Assembly (NCBI RefSeq): GCF_021352225.1 | Contig: NZ_JAAUVI010000002.1 | Location: 310,001-374,000, forward strand | DNA length: 64,000 bases | Source of the DNA: Methylobacterium sp. C25 | GTDB lineage: Bacteria > Pseudomonadota > Alphaproteobacteria > Rhizobiales > Beijerinckiaceae | Direction of reading: 5' to 3' | Shown: positions 7,346-15,299 of the stretch, in pieces | Layout: each line of letters opens with the position of its first letter | How positions within the stretch are numbered: position 1 is the first letter of the stretch | Notes under the pieces: model-generated | Seen by the model: only the letters and a program-made list of their open reading frames with translations | Told to the model about the DNA's origin: nothing | Database searches by the model: none | Position numbers and translations under genes: made by a program

Positions 7346-8225
7346 CAGGCTGGCCTTCCTCGACGAGCCAGTCGACGAAGGCCTTGAGCGAAGGCGTCTT
7401 GTCGGCGTCGTAGGGTGTGAGAGCGAAATAGCCCGGTCGTGCGACGCCGATCTCCGGGAACGGCGCCACGAGCCGGCCCGACGCAAGCGCGCCGTCGAGC
7501 ACGGGGAACGGCCCAATTCCGAGGCCGAGGCCATCCTCGACCGCCTGTAGCGTCACGAAGAAGTGGTCGAAGACCTGCCGGCGCGCGTCGCGCGGCTGAG
7601 GCACACCCGCCGCCTGCATCCATTCCGTCCAATCGTTCGGGCGGGTCTCTGTGGCGAGCAGGATGTGCTGCGCCAGATCTGTCGGCAACTTCAGCGGAGT
7701 TCCTGCCAGCAGCGCGGGGCTGGCGACCAGCCTGTCTGTCTCGGTTAGGAATGGCACGGCGCGGTGCTGCGGCCAGGGCTCAGGTCCCCGGCGGATCGCG
7801 AGATCGAAGCCGCTGCGCAGTTCGTCATTCAGGGTCGTCACCGTGGCAACTGCGATCTCGGTCTCCGGCCGCGCAGCGCGGAACCGGTCGAGCCGGGGGA
7901 TCAGCCAGCGCATGGCGAAGGTCGAGGGCGCATTGACACGAATGACGCGCGGCGTTGCCTTGCGCCCGCAGGCCTCGGCCGCCGCCGTCAGACGGTCGAA
8001 AGTCAGGCTGATCTCGGCGGCAAAGGCTCGCGCCGCAGGGGTCGCTGCCATCCGCCGACCGACACGGACGAACAGGCGCTGCCCCAGCCAGGATTCCAGG
8101 GCTGCGATCTGCCGGCTCACCGCGCCGTGCGTCAGCCCGAGTTCGGCTCCGGCCTCGGCGTAACTGCCGGTGCGCGCCGCCACCTCGAATACCCGAAGCG
8201 CGTGGAGGGGCGGAAGGCGGCGCAT
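7329..8225 (-). CDS. LysR family transcriptional regulator (GcvA-like)
   Basis: The protein has 298 residues. The N-terminal winged helix is MRRLPPLHALRVFEVAARTGSYAEAGAELGLTHGAVSRQIAALE, with the GcvA-type helix-turn-helix (LTHGAVSRQIAALESWLGQRLFVR). The C-terminal effector-binding domain runs from about residue 92 (TPRVIRVNAPSTFAMRWLIPRL). It is divergent from an MFS transporter gene across 116 bp containing three CCGTGAG elements, so it most likely controls that transporter and itself. The inducer is unknown. Confidence 0.93.
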   Translation of the reverse strand: MRRLPPLHALRVFEVAARTGSYAEAGAELGLTHGAVSRQIAALESWLGQRLFVRVGRRMAATPAARAFAAEISLTFDRLTAAAEACGRKATPRVIRVNAPSTFAMRWLIPRLDRFRAARPETEIAVATVTTLNDELRSGFDLAIRRGPEPWPQHRAVPFLTETDRLVASPALLAGTPLKLPTDLAQHILLATETRPNDWTEWMQAAGVPQPRDARRQVFDHFFVTLQAVEDGLGLGIGPFPVLDGALASGRLVAPFPEIGVARPGYFALTPYDADKTPSLKAFVDWLVEEGQPATARP

Positions 8226-8238
8226 GGAAGGTATTTAT

Positions 8239-8298
8239 CCGTGAGTTGAGCGCACAAGTTCCGTGAGACAATACCTCCTAATTTCCGAAAACTCACGG
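8239..8298. promoter_or_regulatory. CCGTGAG repeats in the LysR/MFS divergent promoter
   Basis: CCGTGAGTT at 8239-8247 and its perfect inverted copy AACTCACGG at 8290-8298 bracket a third direct copy, CCGTGAG, at 8261-8267. Multiple half-sites between divergent lysR and target promoters are typical of LysR recognition and activation sites. Confidence 0.55.
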
Positions 8299-8341
8299 GT
8301 GTAGATGTTGTGCTCGACGTATTGCCTGAGAAGGAGTCCGA

Positions 8342-9556
8342 GTGAGCGGGTCAGCCTCTGTCGCGCGATCGGAAGTGGCCGCCGATCATGAGAAGGCCGA
8401 GCCCAGGCGCAGCCTGATCGGCGCCTGCCTCGCCCACGCTCTGCACGACGGCTACAGCGACCTACTCTACGTGCTCTTGCCCGTCTGGCAGACCGAGTTC
8501 GGCCTCTCCTATGCCGGCGTCGCGGTCATGCGCAGTCTCTATTACGGTACGATGGGTGGCCTGCAGGTGCCGGCCGATCGACTCGTGGACCGTCTGCCGA
8601 TCCGCACGGCGCTCGCTCTATCGACGCTGATCGCGGCTTCGGGCTTCTGCGTGATGGCTTTCACGGGAAGCTTCTGGGGGCTTTGCGCCGGGCTTCTGCT
8701 GGCCGGGATGGGATCGAGTATCCAGCATCCACGCGGCTCGCTGCTCATTACTCAGGCCTTCGGCAAGGGTGCGCGTGGGCCGCTCGGGATCTACAACTTC
8801 TCCGGCGATCTCGGCAAAGCCGCGTTTCCCGTTTTAGTTGCGTTGCTGCTCGGACTCGTCGCTTGGCGCACGGCGGCCGGCTTCATCGCGGTGGCTGGCA
8901 TCGTGGCGGCCATTGTCTTGCTACCGATCCTGCCGCGTGCGGCGGCCTTGCGTCACGACAGTAAGGCCTCGCAGGACGGATCGGGCGATCGCCGTGGCTT
9001 TCGCCTGCTGCTCACCATTGGCGGCCTCGATACGGCGACGCGCATGGGCTACCTGCTCTTTCTGCCCTTCTTGCTGCACGCCAAGGGCGGTGATCAGACG
9101 ATGGTCGGGCTGAGCCTTGCACTGGTCTTCGCCGGGGGCGCCTTCGGCAAGGCAGCCTGCGGTTGGCTCGGTGAACATCTCGGCGTGGTGCGCAGCGTCG
9201 TCGCGACGGAATTGGCGACTGCCGTGCTCATCGCCGTGACGATCCCCCTCCCTCTCACCGCGACGCTCGTGGTGCTGCCAGTGATCGGCATCTTCCTCAA
9301 TGGCACCTCCTCCGTGCTCTACGGAACGGTGCCGGAGCTGGCGCCGCGCGGCGACGTCGCGCGGGCTTTCGCGCTATTCTACACGGCGGTGATCGGCTCC
9401 GGCGGCGTTGCGCCGATTGCGTACGGCGCGCTCGCCGACCACACGGGCGAAACCTTCGGCGTCATGGCTGCGGCTTTGACGGCGCTGGTGATCGTGCCGC
9501 TGGTCCTGGGATTGCGGCCGGCTCTCGCGGCAAGCGGAGCAGTCGAGCGAGCTTGA
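8342..9556 (+). CDS. MFS transporter, fosmidomycin-resistance-like
   Basis: The 404-residue protein starts at GTG 8342 behind AGGAG (8331-8335). It has about 12 hydrophobic segments. The opening IGACLAHALHDGYSDLLYVLLPVWQTEFGLSY and the GLQVPADRLVDRLPIRTAL loop match the Fsr-type branch of the major facilitator superfamily, proton-driven drug or metabolite exporters of the inner membrane. It is divergent from the LysR regulator with an operator-rich gap. The true substrate cannot be told from sequence; export of a toxic or metabolic acid is the default inference. Confidence 0.88.
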   Translation: MSGSASVARSEVAADHEKAEPRRSLIGACLAHALHDGYSDLLYVLLPVWQTEFGLSYAGVAVMRSLYYGTMGGLQVPADRLVDRLPIRTALALSTLIAASGFCVMAFTGSFWGLCAGLLLAGMGSSIQHPRGSLLITQAFGKGARGPLGIYNFSGDLGKAAFPVLVALLLGLVAWRTAAGFIAVAGIVAAIVLLPILPRAAALRHDSKASQDGSGDRRGFRLLLTIGGLDTATRMGYLLFLPFLLHAKGGDQTMVGLSLALVFAGGAFGKAACGWLGEHLGVVRSVVATELATAVLIAVTIPLPLTATLVVLPVIGIFLNGTSSVLYGTVPELAPRGDVARAFALFYTAVIGSGGVAPIAYGALADHTGETFGVMAAALTALVIVPLVLGLRPALAASGAVERA

Positions 9557-9685
9557 GCATCGTGGCCGCTCGGATATTTTTAGTATGGCATAGCTTTTCT
9601 CTCGTCCTGCCAAGCATTTCCGGTCAATGTTTCGTCAAGATCGCGCGCGACACGACGATATCGATTTGGTCGGGGGGCGGTCGCC

Positions 9686-10078
9686 TTGAGAAAAGCTTGC
9701 TTCGGTCTGGTGCTGCTCGCGGGATTGTCTAGTCCCGTCGCAGCGATGGCCGCCGACAACACGGTCGTCGGCGTCGGCACTGGAGCCGTTGCTGGCGCAC
9801 TCGTCGGTGGCCCGGTCGGAGCCGTCGTTGGCGCGGTCGCCGGTGGCTACATCGGCTCGAACTCCCGCAGCGCCCGTCCGCGCCACGCCCGTCGGTCCCG
9901 TCATGCCTATCGCCGTCGTGCCGCCCGCCCGGACATGGAGCGTGCCCGTCTTGCCGAGCGTGCGCCTATCCAGGAGCGAAGCCGGCCCGCGGCTTCTGAG
10001 ATCAGCGCGCAGCCCCAATCCGAGACCACGGGTAGCACGCGCGCATCCGGATCAAAGGGCTGGAAGGATCCGAACTAG
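9686..10078 (+). CDS. Small exported glycine-zipper protein with basic, disordered tail
   Basis: The 130-residue product starts at TTG 9686. The signal peptide MRKACFGLVLLAGLSSPVAAMAA precedes a glycine-zipper helix (VVGVGTGAVAGALVGGPVGAVVGAVAGGYIG). A strongly basic segment follows (RPRHARRSRHAYRRRAARP), then a polar tail. Glycine-zipper proteins of this size are commonly outer-membrane or envelope stress proteins. No enzymatic motif is visible. The start rests on the signal peptide, because the upstream G-rich run is not a textbook ribosome-binding site. Confidence 0.7.
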   Translation: MRKACFGLVLLAGLSSPVAAMAADNTVVGVGTGAVAGALVGGPVGAVVGAVAGGYIGSNSRSARPRHARRSRHAYRRRAARPDMERARLAERAPIQERSRPAASEISAQPQSETTGSTRASGSKGWKDPN

Positions 10079-10210
10079 GCCGTGCGATCGACCTGTCTCC
10101 TAGAAATCACACCCGGCGAAATGACGAATGATGATCACCCCGCTGCCATTTTCATGACGCGAAGCCCGGCGCAGGATCGCTGAACGAAAGCGACAGCGAG
10201 CAAGGATGCC

Positions 10211-10450
10211 ATGATTGATCCCGCCGCCAGCTTCCTCAACGTCGGTGCCTCCCGAATGGGGCAACCGAGAAGTGAGACCCAGACTGGTCTCGCTATCGGA
10301 CGGGTGACCAAGGGGGTCGCCACCGCCATCGGAAAGTCACTCGCCGTCGAACGTGACGCCGCTCTTCCCGAAACCCTCGCCTCCCTCGTCGAGCGCCTGC
10401 AGGCAGGTCCGCTCGGTCAGACGCAACTCAAGCCCCGACGAGTCGCCTGA
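10211..10450 (+). CDS. Small protein of unknown function
   Basis: The 79-residue ORF starts at ATG 10211, 4 nt after AAGGA (10202-10206). It ends TGA directly abutting the ATG of the next gene, which suggests translational coupling. The sequence has no signal peptide. The C-terminal half (ALPETLASLVERLQAGPLG) could form an amphipathic helix. I do not recognise a family; coding status is supported by the ribosome-binding site and the coupled arrangement. Confidence 0.5.
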   Translation: MIDPAASFLNVGASRMGQPRSETQTGLAIGRVTKGVATAIGKSLAVERDAALPETLASLVERLQAGPLGQTQLKPRRVA

Positions 10451-10735
10451 ATGTCAAAGCCCGATCGTATGCTCTCCGCCGACGCCACCGTCGTTCAGTT
10501 CCCGCTCAGTGCCGCCGAGGCGGTTGCCGACGAGAACGTCGCCTCCGTAATCCAGGTCCTGCAGGACCAGCTCCAGCTCGCCCGCGAAGGCAAGCTGCGC
10601 TCGGTGGCCGTGGTCTCCGTCTCGAACGACGGCGCCGCCATCGGCACGCAGTGGTCCTGCACCAACGGCGACGTGGCCAGCCTCATCGGCAAGCTCGCCG
10701 TGCTCTCCCACGACATGATGGCCGCCCGGAACTGA
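10451..10735 (+). CDS. Small conserved-looking cytoplasmic protein, function unknown
   Basis: The 94-residue protein starts at the ATG immediately following the previous stop. The composition is that of a compact alpha/beta domain: a helix with ADENVASVIQVLQDQLQLAREGK, then a strand pair KLRSVAVVSVSNDGAAIGTQWSC, and a final helix VASLIGKLAVLSHDMMAARN. Similar small proteins are found with phage-like or housekeeping contexts in alphaproteobacteria, but I cannot name the family. It is followed by a strong terminator at 10761 and is therefore the last gene of a two-gene unit. Confidence 0.65.
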   Translation: MSKPDRMLSADATVVQFPLSAAEAVADENVASVIQVLQDQLQLAREGKLRSVAVVSVSNDGAAIGTQWSCTNGDVASLIGKLAVLSHDMMAARN

Positions 10736-10760
10736 TTTTCCACCGGTTTCGCCATTCGAG

Positions 10761-10789
10761 AGCCGCCCGTTTTCGACGGGCGGCTTTTT
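10761..10789 (+). terminator. Rho-independent terminator between convergent genes
   Basis: A 9-bp perfect stem AGCCGCCCG / CGGGCGGCT closes on TTTTCGA and is followed by a T-run (10785-10789). It ends the 10211-10735 unit and abuts the stop codon of the convergent MATE gene. Confidence 0.9.
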
Positions 10790-12121
10790 CTATGCGTGTT
10801 GCGGAAACGTCTGCCGGCTGAGCCTCGGATACAGCAGCGCCTGCCCGATCCCGCGTGCGGCGAGGAACAGCAGGAAGGCTGCCCAGAGTCCGGCATTGCC
10901 CCAGCCGAGCGCCTGGAAGCAGACCAGTGCCAGCAGGTAGACGGTGACGGCAGCCATCATCAGGTCGCGCATCGCCCGCGTCCATGTCGCGCCGATGAAG
11001 ATGCCGTCCATGGCGAAAGGCAGAGCTGCGAAGAACGGCGCCGCTGCCGCGAGCGGCAGATAGGCGTAGGCCGCGAGGCGCACATCCGGATTCGTCGTCA
11101 CCGTATCGATGAAGGCGTGGCCGATGCCGAGGAACAGCGCACTCACGCCGATCCCGAATCCAAGGCTCCAAAGCAGATTGAGGCGTGCCGCCACAGTGAA
11201 GGCGTGCCGGTCGCGCGCACCCACCGCCTGACCGCAGGCGGCCTCCGAGGCGATGGTGAAGCCGTCGAGGAAGAAGCCGCCGATCAGGAACAGATTCCAG
11301 AGCACGGCATTCGCCGCCAACGTGATGTCGCCGAACCGCGCGCCGACGGCCGAGAACAGCACGATCGCCGCGACGAGCGCGAGGGTCCGAATCAGCACGT
11401 CGGCATTGATCTTAAGGGTCCGGATGAGCGCCGTCGCGTCGAGAACGTCGTCGCGGCTAACGCCGAAGGGCCGGGTGCCGAGGCGATGGACGATGGCGAG
11501 GCCGAAAGCCGTGCCGGCGGCGTCCGAGACCAGCGCCGAGATCGCCGCCCCGGCGATGCCAAGCCCGAGGCCGATCACCAGCACAAGCGTCAGGGCGATG
11601 TTCGTCAGGTTGATCGCGGCCTGGATCAAAAGGCCGAGATCGGTGCGCCCGCGCCCGAGCACCGAGCCGAGGATCGCGTAGTTCGCCAGGGTAAAGGGCG
11701 CGACGAAGATCCGGATGTGGAAGTAGGTCGCGAGCGCAATGAGCACGTCCGGGCTCGCACCGCTGACGAGCTCGACCACTCTGGCGATCGGTACCTGCGC
11801 CAGAACGAGGATCAGCCCGACTAAGGTTGCTGCCGTGAGCGCGCGGGCTAACGTCCGGGCTATCTCTGCGTCATCACGCGCGCCAACTGCCTGCGCGGTG
11901 AGGCCGGCCGTCGCCATGCGCAGGCAGCCGAAGCTCCAGAAGATCGCGTCGAACACCACGCCGCCGAGCGCCACCGCGCCGAGGAGCGCGGCATCGCCGA
12001 GGCGGCCAATTACCGTCGCTCCGACGAACCCGATGAGCGGCGTGGTGATGCTCGCCAGCGTCGCCGGAACGGCGAGCGCCAGCATGCGGCGGTTCGTGAG
12101 AGGCGTGAGCGTGGCCTGCAT
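10790..12121 (-). CDS. MATE family efflux transporter (DinF-like)
   Basis: Counting from ATG 12121 the protein has 443 residues. An in-frame TTG at 12157 would add 12 residues. Twelve hydrophobic segments and the MATE hallmark opening (NRRMLALAVPATLASITTPLIGFVGATVIGRLGDAALLGAVALGG) are clear, and the ILRT-like central repeat boundary lies near the middle. MATE proteins export cationic compounds by H+ or Na+ antiport; this one groups by eye with DinF-like members. It lies 48 nt (or 12 nt with the TTG start) downstream of an MFS gene on the same strand, suggesting a two-transporter operon. Confidence 0.88.
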   Translation of the reverse strand: MQATLTPLTNRRMLALAVPATLASITTPLIGFVGATVIGRLGDAALLGAVALGGVVFDAIFWSFGCLRMATAGLTAQAVGARDDAEIARTLARALTAATLVGLILVLAQVPIARVVELVSGASPDVLIALATYFHIRIFVAPFTLANYAILGSVLGRGRTDLGLLIQAAINLTNIALTLVLVIGLGLGIAGAAISALVSDAAGTAFGLAIVHRLGTRPFGVSRDDVLDATALIRTLKINADVLIRTLALVAAIVLFSAVGARFGDITLAANAVLWNLFLIGGFFLDGFTIASEAACGQAVGARDRHAFTVAARLNLLWSLGFGIGVSALFLGIGHAFIDTVTTNPDVRLAAYAYLPLAAAAPFFAALPFAMDGIFIGATWTRAMRDLMMAAVTVYLLALVCFQALGWGNAGLWAAFLLFLAARGIGQALLYPRLSRQTFPQHA

Positions 12122-12169
12122 GCCGGGCTTATGCGGAGACGGAGCTCCACCTCGCAAGCGGCATCGCGC

Positions 12170-13420
12170 TTATCCGCGCGATGTGCGGTCCCCGAGGAAA
12201 TCCGAGATCAACGAGAGAGCGCCGAAGCCCGCGCCCACCATGCAGACCGCCGGCCAGCCCCCCTGCGCCCAAGCATAGCCCGCCGCGGCGCTGCCGAGGG
12301 CCCCGCCGAGGAAGAAGATGCCGACGAACAGAGCATTGAGTCGTCCGCGCGCCTCCGAGGCGAGCAGGTTCACGGCCCGACGTCCGAGTGTCTGGTCCGT
12401 GATGACCCCGACGTCGAGGACGATCGCTGCGAGGCCGAGCAGCGCCAGGGGCCACCAGAACGGGCCGCCGAGCCGGTCGGCGAAGGCCGCGAGGCCGAAG
12501 CCGAGGATCGTCACGACGTGGGCCGCGATGGTGAGCTGCCGGGTCCAGCCGTGGTCCCCGGCGCGGCCGGCCAGCGGGGCCACGATCGCCCCGCTGGCTC
12601 CGACGAGGGCGAAGAGCGCGATATGCGACTGGTTAAGGCCGAACGGCGCCTGGGAGAGCCGGAGCGCGATTGCCGTCCAGAACACGGTGAAGGCCGCCAT
12701 GCCGAGCGCCGCGGTCAGCGAGCGGCGGCGAAGCACCGGCTGCGTGGCGAGCAGGCTCGCGAGCGAGGCGATGAGGGCGGGGTAGCTGCCTGTCGCCTCG
12801 GGCCGGCGCACGGGAAGCCGCGTGCGCATCATCGGGATCAGCACGGCCATGCTGGCCGCGGAGATGACGTAGAAGGCGCGCCAGCCGAGGGTGTCGGCGA
12901 CGAGGCTGGCGATGGGCCGGGAGAGCAGGACGCCGACCATCACCCCGCTCATGACGTCACCGATCACTTGGCCGCGCTCGGCTTCCCGCGCCATCGCGGC
13001 AGCAATCGGCACGAGAACCTGGATCGCCGAACAGGCGGCGCCGAGGAGGAAGAGCAAGGCGAGGAATGGCACGGCACCGGGCGCGAGCGCCGCCCCGATT
13101 GCCGACAGGACGGCGACCGCGAGCATGCCGATGACGAGGCCACGATTCTCGATCAGGTCGGAGAGCGGCACCAGGAAGAACAGCCCGGCGGCGTAGCCGA
13201 GCAAGCTCGCCGTGCCGATGAGCCCGGCCCAGCCCTCGCTGATCCGCAGTTCTGGCCCAATGACGCCGATCAGCGTCTGCGCAGCGGTGAGATCGACGAA
13301 GATCACGCCCACCGAGACCGCTAGGAACCAGACGGTGGCGCGCGGGATGCCCTGTCCATGGGCAACCGGAGCCACTGGCTCTGGATCGGCCGTCGTGAGG
13401 TTCTGCGTGCCTGCGGTCAT
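12170..13420 (-). CDS. MFS transporter (arabinose-efflux/NepI-like family)
   Basis: The 416-residue protein has a short polar N-terminus and about 12 transmembrane helices. The early motif FVDLTAAQTLIGVIGPEL and the loop LSDLIENRGLVIG resemble the DHA1 drug:H+ antiporter branch. It is divergent from a LysR regulator (13515) across 94 bp containing an AT-rich promoter and a palindrome, so LysR-controlled efflux is likely. The MATE gene follows on the same strand. The substrate is unknown. Confidence 0.88.
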   Translation of the reverse strand: MTAGTQNLTTADPEPVAPVAHGQGIPRATVWFLAVSVGVIFVDLTAAQTLIGVIGPELRISEGWAGLIGTASLLGYAAGLFFLVPLSDLIENRGLVIGMLAVAVLSAIGAALAPGAVPFLALLFLLGAACSAIQVLVPIAAAMAREAERGQVIGDVMSGVMVGVLLSRPIASLVADTLGWRAFYVISAASMAVLIPMMRTRLPVRRPEATGSYPALIASLASLLATQPVLRRRSLTAALGMAAFTVFWTAIALRLSQAPFGLNQSHIALFALVGASGAIVAPLAGRAGDHGWTRQLTIAAHVVTILGFGLAAFADRLGGPFWWPLALLGLAAIVLDVGVITDQTLGRRAVNLLASEARGRLNALFVGIFFLGGALGSAAAGYAWAQGGWPAVCMVGAGFGALSLISDFLGDRTSRG

Positions 13421-13500
13421 GGGATTCTCGCCATCAACATCCGTCCCGGGGATGTGTCGCGGCTCTAGCCATGATACAAATCAATAATATTATCTTCTAA

Positions 13501-13517
13501 CATGCGAGTTTCGCATG
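13501..13517. promoter_or_regulatory. Palindrome spanning the lysR start codon
   Basis: CATGCGA-GTT-TCGCATG is a perfect 7-bp inverted repeat, and its right arm contains the ATG start (13515-13517) of the LysR gene. It adjoins an AT-rich tract (AATCAATAATATTATCTTCT) that should hold the divergent promoters. It is a candidate autoregulatory operator or a start-codon-occluding hairpin in the mRNA. Confidence 0.5.
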
Positions 13518-14432
13518 AACACAAACGATCTCGAAGCCTTCCTCGCCGTGATCGAGACGGGGTCACTGATGGCCGCAGCCGCTCGGCTGAACCTGACCCA
13601 GCCTGGGGTGACGCGGAGGGTGCAGAACCTGGAAGAGCAGCTCGGCGTCCAGCTCTTCGAGCGTCCGGCAAAGCCGCTGCGACCGACCGCGGCGGGTCGC
13701 GAGGCCTACGAACATGGCCGCCGGGTGCTGCAATCGATCGAGGATTTGCGCAGCGGCGCTTCGCCCAATGGCACCATCCGTGGCGAGCTGCGGATCGGCG
13801 TCACGATCGACCTTGCGGATTCGGCGCTGGCCGCACCCATCGACCGGCTGCGCGAGGCCTTTCCTGATCTGACCATTCGGCTGACCTCGGGCTGGTCGCC
13901 TCTGCTGATGGAGCAGGTGGCACGCAACCAGATCGATGCCGCGGCTATCACCTTGGCCGATGTCGGGCGGCCGATGGAGGATCTCGCAGCGGAAGATCTG
14001 CACGCCCAGACGGTCGTCGTCGTGGCGGGCCGCGGTCTCGACGTGCCGGACCACGCCACGCTGGCCGATCTCGCTCGTCATCCCTGGGTGACCAGCCAGG
14101 ACGGGTGCGGCTTCCGGACGACCTTGCGTCGGCGGATGGAGGCGCAGGGCCTCAGCCTCACCGTCGGCGTGGAGGCGCCCTATACCGATCTTCGGCTCTC
14201 GCTCGTGGCGCGCGGCATGGGCCTCGCCATCGTTACGCCGCGTAAGCTCGCGCGTAGTCCCTTCCGCGAACAGATCCGGACGATCTCGGTCGAGGATTTC
14301 GAGCCGACGATCCGATCCTGGCTGGTTCATCGGCCGGTGACGGGCCGCCTGCGCAGGCCGATCGCCCTGTTTCGCGATGCCCTGCGAGAGGACATGGCCG
14401 ACGAAGACGTCAGGCTGCTGGAGCCGGTCTGA
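13515..14432 (+). CDS. LysR family transcriptional regulator
   Basis: The 305-residue protein has an N-terminal HTH (MNTNDLEAFLAVIETGSLMAAAARLNLTQPGVTRRVQNLEEQLGVQLFERP) and a periplasmic-binding-protein-like effector domain from about residue 92 (GELRIGVTIDLADSALAAPIDRLREAFPDL). It is divergent from the MFS/MATE transporter pair and probably regulates it. The start codon lies inside a palindrome. Its stop is 9 bp from the convergent plsC stop. The effector is unknown. Confidence 0.93.
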   Translation: MNTNDLEAFLAVIETGSLMAAAARLNLTQPGVTRRVQNLEEQLGVQLFERPAKPLRPTAAGREAYEHGRRVLQSIEDLRSGASPNGTIRGELRIGVTIDLADSALAAPIDRLREAFPDLTIRLTSGWSPLLMEQVARNQIDAAAITLADVGRPMEDLAAEDLHAQTVVVVAGRGLDVPDHATLADLARHPWVTSQDGCGFRTTLRRRMEAQGLSLTVGVEAPYTDLRLSLVARGMGLAIVTPRKLARSPFREQIRTISVEDFEPTIRSWLVHRPVTGRLRRPIALFRDALREDMADEDVRLLEPV

Positions 14433-14441
14433 CCGACCGGC

Positions 14442-15215
14442 TCACGAGCCGGCGGCGCCCGATGCAGCCGGCATCGGCACCGACAGCCCCCGCCGGGCGA
14501 GGTCAGCACTGCCCTCGGCGAGAAGCGCGTTCGAGGCCATCTCGATCCGCTCCTGAACCTGCGGGAGGAACTCGGAGCGGCTGAGCCCATGCGGGATCGC
14601 CGGCAGGAATTCGATCGCCGTCGTGCCCGGCATCCGGCGGAATCCGTGCCGTCGCCAATACAGCCCGGTGTTCAGGGCGACCGGCACACAGGGCACGCCG
14701 AGAGCCACGTAGAGATGCGACAGGCCCTGCTTGTAGGCTGGCGGCGCGCCGGCGGCGCGGCGGGTGCCCTCGGGGAAGACGATGAGTTGGCGACCCTCGC
14801 GGATCGCCTTCGCCGCCGCCTCGTTGAGCTTCACCATCGTGCTTGCGCCCTTGGCGCGGTCGATCGGCACCATGCCCGAGCGACCGAGATACCAGCCGAT
14901 CAGCGGTATCCACATCAACTCGCGCTTCAGCACGTAGGCGAAGCGATCGAAGGGAATCGTCAGCGCCAGCGTCTCGAGAGTGGATTGGTGCTTGGCCGCG
15001 ATCAGCAGCGGACCTTCCGGGATGCTGTCGAGCCCGCGGAAATCGACCCGCGTGCCGGCGACGACCCGCAGCAGCCAGATAATGGTCCGGCCCCAGGCCT
15101 GTGCGAAGCGGATCGTCGCCTTTTGGGAGATCAGGACGGGCAACCCGACGATCGCGAACAGGGCCGTCACGACGTAGAACAGGGTGTTGAAGGCGAGCGA
15201 GCGGACGACGAGCAT
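14442..15215 (-). CDS. plsC: 1-acyl-sn-glycerol-3-phosphate acyltransferase
   Basis: The 257-residue membrane enzyme transfers an acyl chain to lysophosphatidic acid to make phosphatidic acid, the precursor of all phospholipids. An N-terminal membrane helix (LAFNTLFYVVTALFAIVGLPVLI) precedes the acyltransferase block I (AAKHQSTLETLAL, with Glu in place of the usual Asp of HX4D, common in alphaproteobacteria). The MVPIDRAKGASTM block and the phosphate-binding block LIVFPEGTRRAAG follow, then the late VPCVPVALNTGLYW segment. The call is secure. It is transcribed in the same direction as the retron RT gene, 84 bp downstream of it, but is functionally unrelated. Confidence 0.93.
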   Translation of the reverse strand: MLVVRSLAFNTLFYVVTALFAIVGLPVLISQKATIRFAQAWGRTIIWLLRVVAGTRVDFRGLDSIPEGPLLIAAKHQSTLETLALTIPFDRFAYVLKRELMWIPLIGWYLGRSGMVPIDRAKGASTMVKLNEAAAKAIREGRQLIVFPEGTRRAAGAPPAYKQGLSHLYVALGVPCVPVALNTGLYWRRHGFRRMPGTTAIEFLPAIPHGLSRSEFLPQVQERIEMASNALLAEGSADLARRGLSVPMPAASGAAGS

Positions 15216-15299
15216 CGGAACCTGACGGACTGAGAGGCCCGCTTTAGCGCGGGCCGTTATGCATCGCCACCTTCGAGGCCGAGGTGGGCGCTCCCCTGA

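Noticed and set aside
14437..14452. CCGGCTC-AC-GAGCCGG hairpin between the convergent lysR and plsC genes
   Set aside because: Perfect 7-bp stem but a two-base loop and no T-run; it overlaps the plsC stop, so it was not called a terminator.
15267..15287. Hairpin CCACCT...AGGTGG after the RT gene as a retron operon terminator
   Set aside because: Only 6 bp of stem, a 9-nt loop and no T-run on either strand.
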